Source of the DNA: JACQAI01 sp035507915
GTDB taxonomy: Bacteria; Pseudomonadota; Alphaproteobacteria; Elsterales; Elsteraceae
DNA: 49,329 nt
Assembly: GCA_035507915.1 (NCBI GenBank)
Contig: DATJNS010000053.1
Coordinates: forward strand, 1 to 49,329
Reading direction: 5' to 3'
Shown: in pieces, positions 40,833 to 49,329 of the stretch
Position numbering within the stretch: position 1 is the stretch's first letter
Layout of the letters: each line of letters opens with the position of its first letter
The notes under the pieces: generated by a model
Seen by the model: only the letters and a program-made list of their open reading frames with translations
Told to the model about the DNA's origin: nothing
Databases searched by the model: none
Position numbers and translations under genes: made by a program

Positions 40833-41296
40833 TCATCGTGCCGTCTGCTTCAGATAGGCCTCCAGCTTGGCCTGATCGCCAAACTCCGGGGTCGTATCGG
40901 GCACGCCAAGATAGTACACCGTCAAGCCGGGCGCGCCTGATGCGGCGCCATAAAAATGAAATTCGCTCTGCGGGAAGTCGGCGAACCGTGAGCGCGGGAT
41001 CGTCACGTCGAGATCTCCGTCGAGCGATCGTTTTGCCTCCAGCGCCGTGCGCTGCTTGGTGAACGGATCGAGCCCATCGACCGAGAGCGCGACGAAGCGC
41101 TTCGATGCGTCGACGACGCGCACCACGATGGCCGTCTTCGACTCGTCCGGGTTGCGCAGAACTGCCCAGACGATCGTCAGGCCATCGGACCGGAACACCG
41201 CGTCGGCACCGTGCACGGTTTCCTCGGCGGCGCCGCACCACGGCAGCCCGACGAACGCCCCGATCATGAGCCAACGGCGGATGCGTTGCCCGATCA

Positions 41297-41300
<4 letters not shown>
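40833..41300 (-). CDS. Exported hypothetical protein (155 aa)
   Basis: Unrecognised 155-residue protein with a signal peptide (MMIGQRIRRWLMIGAFVGLP ending at CGAAEE; Cys22 is not in a lipobox of the usual kind). The mature part, starting VHGADAVFRSDGLTIVWAVL, looks like a beta-rich domain with VVRVVDASKRFVALSVDG, VTIPRSRFADFPQSEFHFYG and TVYYLGVPDTTPEF. The ATG overlaps the ABC ATPase stop by 4 bp, so it is made together with the transporter and may assist the binding step or sense the ligand. Confidence 0.65.
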
Positions 41301-42406
<1,106 letters not shown>

Positions 42407-42407
42407 C

Positions 42408-44111
42408 TCAGGCCGCCGTGAAGCCCGCGGCCGCGCCGCCGACGGTCGCGCGGTACCGGCGCAGCAGGGCATTGACCGCCCCAAGCACGGCGAGCACGAC
42501 CACGATCACGAACACGGAGAAGGCCGCCGCCGGCCCGAGCGACAGCTCGGTCATGTTCTCCAGGATGCGGACGGTGATCAGCGTCCAACCGACCGAGACG
42601 AGGAAGATGGTGGCGCTGATCGCGGTCATCGAGCGGATGAACACCACGCCCAGCCCGGCGAAGAACGCCGGCACCAGGAGCGGCAGCATGATGCGCCGAA
42701 ACGTGGTCGTGCTGCGCGCGCCCAAGCTTTGCGAGGCCTCCTCGATCGAGCGGTCGATTTGCGACAACAGGGCGACGGTCGCCCGGATGCCGCTCGGGCT
42801 GTAGCGGAAGACGTAGCAGGCGATGATGATGAGCGCGGTCCCGGTCAACGCGATCGGCGGATCATTGAAGGCGATCAGGTAGGCGATGCCCACGATGGTG
42901 CCGGGCAGCGCATAGTTGATCATCGAGACCACCTCGAGCAGCTGGCGGCCGACGAACCGCCCCCGGCCGATCAGATAGCCGACCAGCACGCCGTAAAGCC
43001 CGCCGAGCGGCATGCCGATGCCGGCGATGATCAGCGTGTCGCCGATCGCCTTCAGGCCCTCGGTGAAGATGACGTGGTAGTGGTTGAGCGTGAGCGCGTC
43101 GTTGGCGCCGAAGGCAACCACGATCGAGGCGTAGAACAGCAGTGCATAGAGAAACGCCATGAACGACGCGACCGCGACGCAGGCGAGCACGAGGGACAGC
43201 TTGGCGGCCGGCGAGACCCGTGGAATCGCGGAGCGCGCACCCGCCTTGCCCGTAACGGTGACGAAATGGCGGCGCCCCACCCAATAGCGCTGCAGGAGGT
43301 AGACGGCGGTCGCGGGGACCAGCAGCACGAACGACAGGGCAGCGCCGCCCGTCATGTCGAACAGGCCGGTGATCTGGAGGTAGGCCTCGGTCGGCAACAC
43401 CGGGAACTGGTTGCCCGCCAGGATCAGGGGCGTCGCGAAGTCGGCCAGCGACGCCGCGAACAGGAGCAGGAAGGCGTTGGCGAACCCGGGTATCGCCAGC
43501 GGCATCGTCACGGTACGGAACATGCGCCAGCGCGACGCGCCGAGGCTGAACGCGGCGTCCTCGATGCTGCCGTCGATGCTCGCGAGCATCGGGCGCAAGG
43601 TCAGGTAGGCGAGCGGAAAGTAGGTCAACACCTCTGCACAGAGGGTGCTCGTCAACCCGTAGACGCTGACGCCGGACAAGCCCAGCAGGTGATAGGTCAC
43701 GAGCCCGCGCGGGCCGAACGAGAACAGGAACGAGATCGAGGTCGTGAACGGCGGCGAGACCAGCGACAGCAGGGTCGCGGCGTCGAGCAGCCGGACCGCG
43801 CGCTCGGACAGCCCGGCGCGCGTCGCCGTGACGGCGAACAGGAAACCGAGCAACGTGCCGAGGACGCCGACCAGGGTCGCGAGCCACAGGCTGTTGACGA
43901 ATGCGGCCCTATGGTGCGGTTGCAACAGGACCGCCAGCACCGGCGCGACCGTGAACTGGCCGTCCTGAACGAAGGTGCGCCAGAGCAGGACGACGAGTGG
44001 GAAGACCACGAACAGAGCCAGCAGCGCCGCGAGCACGAGCAATGTCGCGAGGGTCGCCGGATCGGCCGACAGCCGACCGGCGCCCCGCGGCGGGCTTGCG
44101 GCGATGCTCAC
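42408..44111 (-). CDS. ABC transporter permease with two fused membrane domains
   Basis: A 567-residue permease holding two complete BPD transport domains, about 12 spans. Each half has an EAA loop: IEDAAFSLGASRWRMFRTVT in the first and IEEASQSLGARSTTTFRRIM in the second. Such fused permeases occur in Fbp-type ferric and 2-aminoethylphosphonate-type importers. Start at 44111 (MSIAASPPRGAGRLSADPAT) is 19 bp after the stop of the binding-protein gene on this strand. Confidence 0.94.
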   Translation of the reverse strand: MSIAASPPRGAGRLSADPATLATLLVLAALLALFVVFPLVVLLWRTFVQDGQFTVAPVLAVLLQPHHRAAFVNSLWLATLVGVLGTLLGFLFAVTATRAGLSERAVRLLDAATLLSLVSPPFTTSISFLFSFGPRGLVTYHLLGLSGVSVYGLTSTLCAEVLTYFPLAYLTLRPMLASIDGSIEDAAFSLGASRWRMFRTVTMPLAIPGFANAFLLLFAASLADFATPLILAGNQFPVLPTEAYLQITGLFDMTGGAALSFVLLVPATAVYLLQRYWVGRRHFVTVTGKAGARSAIPRVSPAAKLSLVLACVAVASFMAFLYALLFYASIVVAFGANDALTLNHYHVIFTEGLKAIGDTLIIAGIGMPLGGLYGVLVGYLIGRGRFVGRQLLEVVSMINYALPGTIVGIAYLIAFNDPPIALTGTALIIIACYVFRYSPSGIRATVALLSQIDRSIEEASQSLGARSTTTFRRIMLPLLVPAFFAGLGVVFIRSMTAISATIFLVSVGWTLITVRILENMTELSLGPAAAFSVFVIVVVLAVLGAVNALLRRYRATVGGAAAGFTAA

Positions 44112-44130
44112 CCGGATCGCCGGCGACGCA

Positions 44131-45141
44131 CTAGTTGTTCAGGATCTCGGCGACCCACCGATCGACCATGTGCTTGCGGTTGGCACCCGCATAGGCGTCG
44201 TCGATGGCGAAGATCTTCGCGCCCTTGAGCACCTCGGCCAGCGCTGGGTCGGTCGCCACGTCGGGGTTGGCCGGTACGAAATTGATCTTGTGCTTGACGT
44301 AGAGTGATTGCATCGCCGGGCTGGTCGCCCAATCGATCAGCTTCTTGGCCGCCGCGGGATGGGCCGCGCCCTTGATCAGCGCGATGCCCTCCGCCGCCGT
44401 GCCGATCCCCTCCTTGGGGAAGCTGATGACGACGTCATAGCCCTTCGCCTTGGTGTCGAGCGCGTCGACGATGAAGAAGATGCCGCCGCCGGCTTGGCCG
44501 AGCCCGACCGGAAGGGTCCCACCGCCGCCGCTCTTGGTGTAGAGCTGCACGTTGGCGCGCAGCTTCTTCATGTAGGCGAATGCCTTGTTCTCGTCCCGGC
44601 CGTTCACCTCGAGGATCGAGAAGATGCGCGTGACCGCGGTGCCCGAGGTGCGCGCGTCGGCCATCTGGAGCATGTCCTTGTAGGCCGGATTGAGCAGGTC
44701 GTCCCACGACGTCGGCTTCTGCAGCCCGTGCTCTTTCAGAAACTTCGTGTTGGTCATAAAGACCAGCGGATCGTCGGCGATTGCGGTCCATTGTCCGTCG
44801 GCGCTCTTGAAGCGCGCCGGCAGCTTGTCGAAAGAGGGCGGCTTGTAGGACTCGAAGATGTTTTCCTTGATGCCGGCGGCGAACGTTTCGACCGGGCCAC
44901 CGAACAGCACGTCGACCTTGGGATTGTTCTTCTCGGCGATCACGCGGGCGAGCGCCTCGCCCGATGAGAAGCGCAGGAAATTGACCTTGATGCCGGTCGC
45001 GGCCTCGAACTCCTCGAGCATCGGGCGCGCCCAGTTCTCGGGCCAGATCGAATAGGCGTTGATGGTCTCCGCAGCCGATGCGGCGCCGCTCAGCGTCGCG
45101 GCCAGCAATACTCCGGCAATCAGCGATTGCATGCCTCTCAC
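44131..45141 (-). CDS. ABC transporter substrate-binding protein (FbpA/AEP-binding-like)
   Basis: A 336-residue periplasmic receptor. The leader MRGMQSLIAGVLLAATLSGA ends at ASAAE; the mature protein begins TINAYSIWPENWARPMLEEF and continues KVDVLFGGPVETFAAG. The class also serves iron, thiamine, polyamines and phosphonates. The adjacent tyrosine pair that holds iron in FbpA is absent: the matching segment reads GLGQAGGGIFFIVDALD, so iron is not supported. Candidates are an organic phosphonate or other small anion. First gene of the SBP-permease-ATPase-exported protein operon. Confidence 0.9.
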   Translation of the reverse strand: MRGMQSLIAGVLLAATLSGAASAAETINAYSIWPENWARPMLEEFEAATGIKVNFLRFSSGEALARVIAEKNNPKVDVLFGGPVETFAAGIKENIFESYKPPSFDKLPARFKSADGQWTAIADDPLVFMTNTKFLKEHGLQKPTSWDDLLNPAYKDMLQMADARTSGTAVTRIFSILEVNGRDENKAFAYMKKLRANVQLYTKSGGGGTLPVGLGQAGGGIFFIVDALDTKAKGYDVVISFPKEGIGTAAEGIALIKGAAHPAAAKKLIDWATSPAMQSLYVKHKINFVPANPDVATDPALAEVLKGAKIFAIDDAYAGANRKHMVDRWVAEILNN

Positions 45142-45624
45142 GTTTCCCCTCCTTGCGCCGGAGCTGTCCGATCCTCCGGTCGTCTATTTGACTAATCGTG
45201 GGCGCCACCGACGGGCGTGTCAAATAACTGTCACATGCCGCGTCGAGCTGCCACGGCTGCGCCGAGATGCGTCTAGGGCACTCCCCAGCTAGCCTTTCAA
45301 TTCGATGTCCAAACGCGCTTTCGAATGCTGCGGCAGGGAATCGAGCCGATGACCCATGTGAGATCGCGCCCAACTTTAGCCCCCTCGGGGAAAGTCACTA
45401 ACCGATTGTTTTGAAGGGGCCTATCGGCACAATGCCGTTCTTCCTTCGCGTCCAAGCGTCCCTGCCGCCAAGACCCGATTTCGAAGGACTGCTCAGCTAC
45501 TTGGCGGCATATTGACCGGGGCTACGGCTGGACGCGACTTCACAGAACCACCCGGAACGTAGCGGCGGCCCGCCAAAAGGCGACGAAACAAGCAAGTCCC
45601 GAGTCCGCGACACATTGACCGCCA
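45142..45624. other. Gene-free promoter region between the ABC operon and the SCO gene end
   Basis: 483 bp without a convincing gene on either strand. The left part carries the ABC-operon promoter with inverted repeat 45185-45226. The right part, up to the SCO stop, has no clear terminator; a short inverted GAAGGGGCCTATC-type stretch near 45413 is too weak to call. Confidence 0.5.
45185..45226 (-). promoter_or_regulatory. Promoter with inverted repeat upstream of the ABC operon
   Basis: Exact 8-bp arms TATTTGAC (45185-45192) and GTCAAATA (45219-45226). On the minus strand the distal arm holds a TTGACA -35 (45218-45223); at 17 bp lies CACGAT, a weak -10. The start of the operon is 45 bp further on. 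A regulator could bind both arms across the promoter. Confidence 0.45.
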
Positions 45625-46239
45625 TCAAGACAGTAATTGGCGGATCCTCGCCTGCATCGCATCCGGTGTCGTTTCGTGTGTGAAGCTGGTGACGAAGCGG
45701 CCGTCGGGGTTCATCAGATAGATGATCGAGCTGTGGGCCATCCCGTAATCAGGTCCTGACGTCTTGTCGCGCGCATAGTAGACGCGAAAGGCTCTGGCGG
45801 CTTGAGCAATCTGCGTGGCCGAACCGGTGAGCCCGACGATGCCAACATCGAAGGCGGCAGTATAGTTCTTCAATAGTGCGGGCGTGTCGCGATCCGGATC
45901 TACGGTGATGAATAACGGCTGGAGCTTTGCGCGGAGCGGCCCGAGGGCAGTCAACGTCTCTGCGATGTCGTTGAGGGCGGTCGGGCAGGCATCGGGACAG
46001 TGCGTGTAACCGAAATAGATCAGCAGCCATTTGCCGCGGTAGGTCTCATTGGTGACCGTATGCCCATCCTGGTCGACCAACGTGAAGGGCCCACCAATGA
46101 CCGATGCCGGTCGGGCAAATTCAGAGTAGCAAATCACCGCTGTCGCAAGAGCCGCGAAGCCGACAAGGCAGGCGATAAGAACCGGCCTTCCTTGTCGAAG
46201 GTGATGTCCAGCAGCCCGCCGCCCGGTCCCGCGTCCCAT
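45625..46239 (-). CDS. SCO1/SenC family copper protein
   Basis: A 204-residue membrane-anchored thioredoxin-fold protein. One N-terminal span (VLIACLVGFAALATAVICYS, about residues 20-39), then FTLVDQDGHTVTNETYRGKW, the copper-binding YFGYTHCPDAC with Cys81 and Cys85, and the distal ligand His169 in YGMAHSSIIY. All three copper ligands are present. ATG 46239 follows AGGG; a frame to 46473 would add a low-complexity N-terminus. SCO proteins deliver copper to cytochrome oxidase or act as periplasmic thiol-copper sensors. The neighbouring DUF2946 and TonB receptor genes suggest a copper uptake locus. Confidence 0.92.
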   Translation of the reverse strand: MGRGTGRRAAGHHLRQGRPVLIACLVGFAALATAVICYSEFARPASVIGGPFTLVDQDGHTVTNETYRGKWLLIYFGYTHCPDACPTALNDIAETLTALGPLRAKLQPLFITVDPDRDTPALLKNYTAAFDVGIVGLTGSATQIAQAARAFRVYYARDKTSGPDYGMAHSSIIYLMNPDGRFVTSFTHETTPDAMQARIRQLLS

Positions 46240-46681
46240 CACCAATGCACCCTGGCCGTGAGCGTTGCGCTCCCCGACGAAGCGCGGTCTTGTCTGCTTC
46301 GGGGCCCGCCCAATACTAAACTCCCGAGCATTACCTAATGTCACCCATGCCGTACTCGTAGCTTGAACTGCAGGCGCGATCATATTCGAATTTCTCGTCA
46401 TCGGGGCTTCGGCTTGCCGTCCGGCCCTCCCGCAGCCTTGTATTCGGCTCCTTGCCCATATTCCGGCGCGCACCTATTGCAACCGATGGGAAATGGTTAA
46501 GTGAGAGGATGACGTGCGGCTGTAGGTCGATCGGATAGTCGTTGGCTACGTCATCTCGTCCAGGGCCAGCTTGCGCGCGCGGTCCTCCTGAGCTCCCGTG
46601 CATGCCGATCTGACCAAAGCCTGGTAGTGGGTCCCAAAGCCTGGATCATTTGACGGAGATCCAGCCAACCGCTACTAATTT
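46240..46681. other. Gene-free stretch with a direct repeat
   Basis: About 440 bp between the divergent SCO and DUF2946 genes. CAAAGCCTGG occurs twice exactly at 46615-46624 and 46635-46644, 20 bp apart (two helical turns), 38 bp before the DUF2946 start. This could be a regulator site. The rest has only shadow frames. Confidence 0.45.
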
Positions 46682-47134
46682 GTGATTACCGATTGGATGC
46701 GGTTGGTCGAAGTGCAGCGCGCAAGCGGCAGACCATCGTTTGGAATTCATCAGTTCCGCACACACGCCATCGGCCGCGTGGTCGTCCGCCTTTGTCTGAT
46801 CGCAATAACCCTCAATCTCCTTGCACCGGTTGCCTGGGCCGCCGTCGGGCCGGCGGCAGATTTCGAGGCAATAGCCTCCTGTCACGCGGCAACGCCAGAC
46901 GACCAGCCGGTGGACTCCCAGTCTGGCGCCGACCATACGCACAGTCTCATTCCGCATTGCCCGCTCTGCGTCCTCTTCGGCGGTACGGCGTGGGCACCGA
47001 TGGTTACGGTCACAGTCGGACCAATCGGCTTGCCGACCTGCGCCGCGGCGACTTCGCTGATCCGCACACGGGCTCCCACCATTACGCCAGGTCTGGTTCG
47101 CCCGCAGCCTCGTGCACCACCTGCTCTGATCTGA
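46682..47134 (+). CDS. DUF2946-like exported protein
   Basis: About 150 residues. GTG 46682 or ATG 46697 may be the start; neither has a good ribosome site. After a charged N-terminus comes an uncleaved or cleaved signal segment (VVRLCLIAITLNLLAPVAWA), then a short His/Asp-rich linker (SCHAATPDDQPVDSQSGADH) and the family's HCPLCVLFGG with a C-x2-C pair, ending in a Pro-rich tail. DUF2946 proteins are small, often encoded beside TonB receptors or copper genes. The His/Cys content fits metal binding. It lies 74 bp upstream of the TonB receptor. Confidence 0.72.
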   Translation: MITDWMRLVEVQRASGRPSFGIHQFRTHAIGRVVVRLCLIAITLNLLAPVAWAAVGPAADFEAIASCHAATPDDQPVDSQSGADHTHSLIPHCPLCVLFGGTAWAPMVTVTVGPIGLPTCAAATSLIRTRAPTITPGLVRPQPRAPPALI

Positions 47135-47208
47135 TCACACGTTAGATCCTCTCGCGACGCGGCTACCACTGCGTCGAATGCCGCGACTGATCAGTTTCGG
47201 AGCTGCCC

Positions 47209-49329
47209 ATGCCCCCTCGCCTCCCGGCGGGCCGACGCGTCCGCGCAGTTGCTATTGTTTGCGCCTTAGCTCTGTTTGCGTCGCTCGCCGCGCGCGCGCA
47301 GGGTGTACCGGCTACCGATGCGCCCCCGCTTACGGATGCCGAGAAGGCAGCGAAGCGAGCAGCGCTGCTGCAACAGCTCGAGACGATTCAAGCACAGCTG
47401 CGCGATCTCGGCCCGGCGACACCGACTACGGGCGGTGCATCCCCCGCCGCCGTACCTCCTGCAGTGGCCCCGTCCGCGGGAAGCGCCATCCCCGAAGTCG
47501 TCGTGACTGCAAAGCCGAACCTGTACACGCAACCGACGGGGCAGATCGTCGACTCGGTCGACCGAGACCAATACAAGGACTCGCCGGGCTTCACCGCGGG
47601 CCAGATACTCCAGAACGCTCCCGATGTCAGCGTCAAGAGCGGCAATGGCCCGCGTGACACGTTCATCTCGATCCGCGGCTCGAACGCGCAGAGCTCGTTT
47701 GGCATCCGCAACATCCAGATGTTCGAGGACGGCTTCCCGGTGACGCAGCCCGACGGGCTGTCTCGCGTCGACGACCTCGATCCGCACGCCATCGGCAGCG
47801 TCGACGTGTTCAAGGGCCCGTCGTCGGCGCTGTTCGGAAACTACGCGACCGGCGGTGCGCTCAATTTTCACACACGCACCGGTGCCGACATCGACGGTTT
47901 CGAGTTCGGCAGCGACGCCGGCAGCTTCAGTTATTTCAACGAATATCTGACCCTTGGTGGACACGGCAGCCAATACGATTACGCACTGTTCGGCAGTCAC
48001 GTCGGCGGTTACGGCTTTATCGATCACAGCTCCTTCCAGACCACGACGGAGGATTTGACGGGCAGTTACTCGCCCACGCCTCAGGACAAATTCACCTTCA
48101 AGATGATCAACAACGATCTCAGCACTGACCTGCCGATCCGGCTGTCGTACAATCAGTACCGTCTCAGCCCCTTCCAGCAGGGTTGCGGCATCGTCAGCGC
48201 GACCCACAGCGCCGCCGGATGCTCCACCATCAACCTGTTCAACAACGGCTTCAACAGCGCGAGCGGCACGACCGCCGTGAGCGCCGACCACGCCGGGCTC
48301 GGCCGCAGCGATCGGCGCACCATCGTCGGCACGCGCTGGGAGCATGACATCGACGTCGATACGGTGTGGCGCACCACTTTCACGTTCGACGACAAGGACA
48401 TTAACCAGCCGACCGGTACGACGAGCGCCCGCGGTTCTGAGCCGGCCTTCAACATCATCAGTGATGTCACGAAGAAGGCGAGCCTATTCGGCTTCGATAC
48501 GACTGGGATGGCTGGGATCTATTTCAATTATGCCGACCTGAACTCGCTGACCTACAACCTCACACCCGCGGGCAATGCGACGCTCGGCGGGTTGACCGCC
48601 CAGACCTTCGGCCACGACTATAACCTGGGCGCGCGCGCGCGCGAGGAGGTCAAGATTGCGCCGAAATGGACCTTGGTCGGCGGTCTCGCCGTCGAGTACA
48701 CCAGCCTCGACGCGCAGGAGACGCTGTTCACCTACCCGACCGCCGCGTCGCCGACGACAAGCCTCATTCCCGCCTACCGGGATTACATCAACGCTGCGCC
48801 GGAGCTAGCCTTGCTCTATCGGCCCGAGGACGAGTGGTTGTTGCGCGCGCGGGTGGCGACCGGCTACGGCACTCCGCAGGCCAGCAACCTGTTCGTCACG
48901 CCGCAAGGCGTCGCCGGCAACAACACGCAGGTCAAGCCCCAGAAGAACGTGGGTTTCGACCTTGGCACGGACTGGACCCCGCTGCGGATGCTGACGGTCG
49001 GTGTCACGGGATTCTACGAGTTTTTCACCAACGAGCTGGTCAGCCAGTCGCCGGGCGCGGGTCTGCAGAGCTACACCTTCAATGCGCCCGCTTCCGAGCA
49101 TCGCGGCATCGAGGTCAGCGCGGACTGGCGTCCGCTGACCGACTGGCGCCTACGTCTCGCCTACGCCTACGATCAGCAGTATTATACCAAATACGTCGAG
49201 CAGCTCAGCGCGGGCGGGCTGACCAACTCGTTCAGCCGAGCCCACAACGCCATCCCCGGAGTCGAGCCGAACCTCTTCATCGCGCGTCTCGCGTACGACC
49301 GCTCGGAGGGCATTTTTGCGGGATTTGGC
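47209..49329 (+). CDS. TonB-dependent receptor, 5' part (3' end outside window)
   Basis: The first 707 codons of an outer-membrane TonB-dependent receptor; no stop before the window end. Signal peptide residues 1-31 (AVAIVCALALFASLAARAQG), then an Ala/Lys/Glu/Gln-rich helix (LTDAEKAAKRAALLQQLETI followed by QAQLRDL), a Pro/Ala linker, a TonB box (IPEVVVTAKP near residue 100) and a plug domain (FTAGQILQNAPDVSVKSG, ISIRGSNAQSSFGIRNIQMF, VDVFKGPSSALFGNYATGGA). Barrel strands follow (FSYFNEYLTLGGHGSQYDYA). The N-terminal coiled coil is not usual for this family. Likely ligand is a metal chelate, and copper fits the SCO and DUF2946 neighbours (inference). Confidence 0.92.
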   Translation, partial: MPPRLPAGRRVRAVAIVCALALFASLAARAQGVPATDAPPLTDAEKAAKRAALLQQLETIQAQLRDLGPATPTTGGASPAAVPPAVAPSAGSAIPEVVVTAKPNLYTQPTGQIVDSVDRDQYKDSPGFTAGQILQNAPDVSVKSGNGPRDTFISIRGSNAQSSFGIRNIQMFEDGFPVTQPDGLSRVDDLDPHAIGSVDVFKGPSSALFGNYATGGALNFHTRTGADIDGFEFGSDAGSFSYFNEYLTLGGHGSQYDYALFGSHVGGYGFIDHSSFQTTTEDLTGSYSPTPQDKFTFKMINNDLSTDLPIRLSYNQYRLSPFQQGCGIVSATHSAAGCSTINLFNNGFNSASGTTAVSADHAGLGRSDRRTIVGTRWEHDIDVDTVWRTTFTFDDKDINQPTGTTSARGSEPAFNIISDVTKKASLFGFDTTGMAGIYFNYADLNSLTYNLTPAGNATLGGLTAQTFGHDYNLGARAREEVKIAPKWTLVGGLAVEYTSLDAQETLFTYPTAASPTTSLIPAYRDYINAAPELALLYRPEDEWLLRARVATGYGTPQASNLFVTPQGVAGNNTQVKPQKNVGFDLGTDWTPLRMLTVGVTGFYEFFTNELVSQSPGAGLQSYTFNAPASEHRGIEVSADWRPLTDWRLRLAYAYDQQYYTKYVEQLSAGGLTNSFSRAHNAIPGVEPNLFIARLAYDRSEGIFAGFG

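Noticed and set aside
44131..45141. Annotation as ferric iron-binding protein FbpA.
   Set aside because: The adjacent iron-binding tyrosines are absent; only the fold class is supported.

Overview
The window is about 49 kb of GC-rich bacterial chromosome. Genes are tightly packed with many 4-base (ATGA) and 1-base (TGATG) start/stop overlaps. Gene content (Bug/TctC receptor, two MmgE/PrpD proteins, LiuR-like MerR, GcvA-like LysR, single-domain PAS_5 protein, SCO/DUF2946/TonB receptor) and a dispersed palindromic repeat of the type common in Bradyrhizobium-like genomes point to an alphaproteobacterium, probably Hyphomicrobiales (Bradyrhizobium or Reyranella-like). That placement is inference. 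I saw no rRNA, tRNA, CRISPR array, transposase or integrase.

Region 1 (1-12.3 kb) is a catabolic island around a GntR/FCD regulator (3331-4194, minus). On the minus strand follow a TctC-type receptor and a full MmgE/PrpD protein, whose 3' end overlaps that of a second, convergent MmgE/PrpD gene cut by the window edge. On the plus strand run eight genes: amidohydrolase, N-formylglutamate amidohydrolase-like enzyme, polar-amino-acid-type ABC permease and ATPase, alpha/beta hydrolase, ABC binding protein, Rieske oxygenase and a second amidohydrolase. Together they look like uptake plus stepwise breakdown of one unidentified, probably nitrogen-containing, organic compound. This is the best candidate for an undescribed system.

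Region 2 (12.3-21.7 kb): a structured intergenic stretch, a frameshifted PAS_5 gene, a LiuR-like MerR regulator with a palindromic operator followed by an acyl-CoA dehydrogenase and an acyl-CoA ligase, two small hypothetical genes, an orphan ModA-like binding protein, an FAD monooxygenase, a decayed 3'-5' exonuclease and a possible 45-residue membrane peptide. Four copies of a palindromic repeat lie in these gaps.

Region 3 (21.7-33.3 kb): a GpdQ/CpdA-type phosphodiesterase; a translationally coupled minus operon (RpiR regulator, LicC-like nucleotidyltransferase, core MetE-like methyltransferase); a divergent Ugp/Mal-type ABC transporter (ATPase, two permeases, binding protein); then, beyond a strong hairpin terminator, a secreted alkaline-phosphatase-family protein and a Na+/phosphate symporter. 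A phosphoester, phosphosugar or phosphonate theme is likely.

Region 4 (33.4-40.7 kb): an exporter operon (DMT transporter, MFS transporter, endonuclease/exonuclease/phosphatase-fold protein) divergent from a GcvA-like LysR gene, then Nudix, HAD, a small DUF4406-like protein, a ComB-type phosphatase and a PAP2 phosphatase.

Region 5 (40.8-45.1 kb) is a binding-protein ABC transporter of the Fbp/AEP type plus a coupled secreted protein. Region 6 (45.6-49.3 kb) is a probable copper locus: SCO protein, DUF2946 protein and the first 707 codons of a TonB-dependent receptor with an N-terminal coiled coil.
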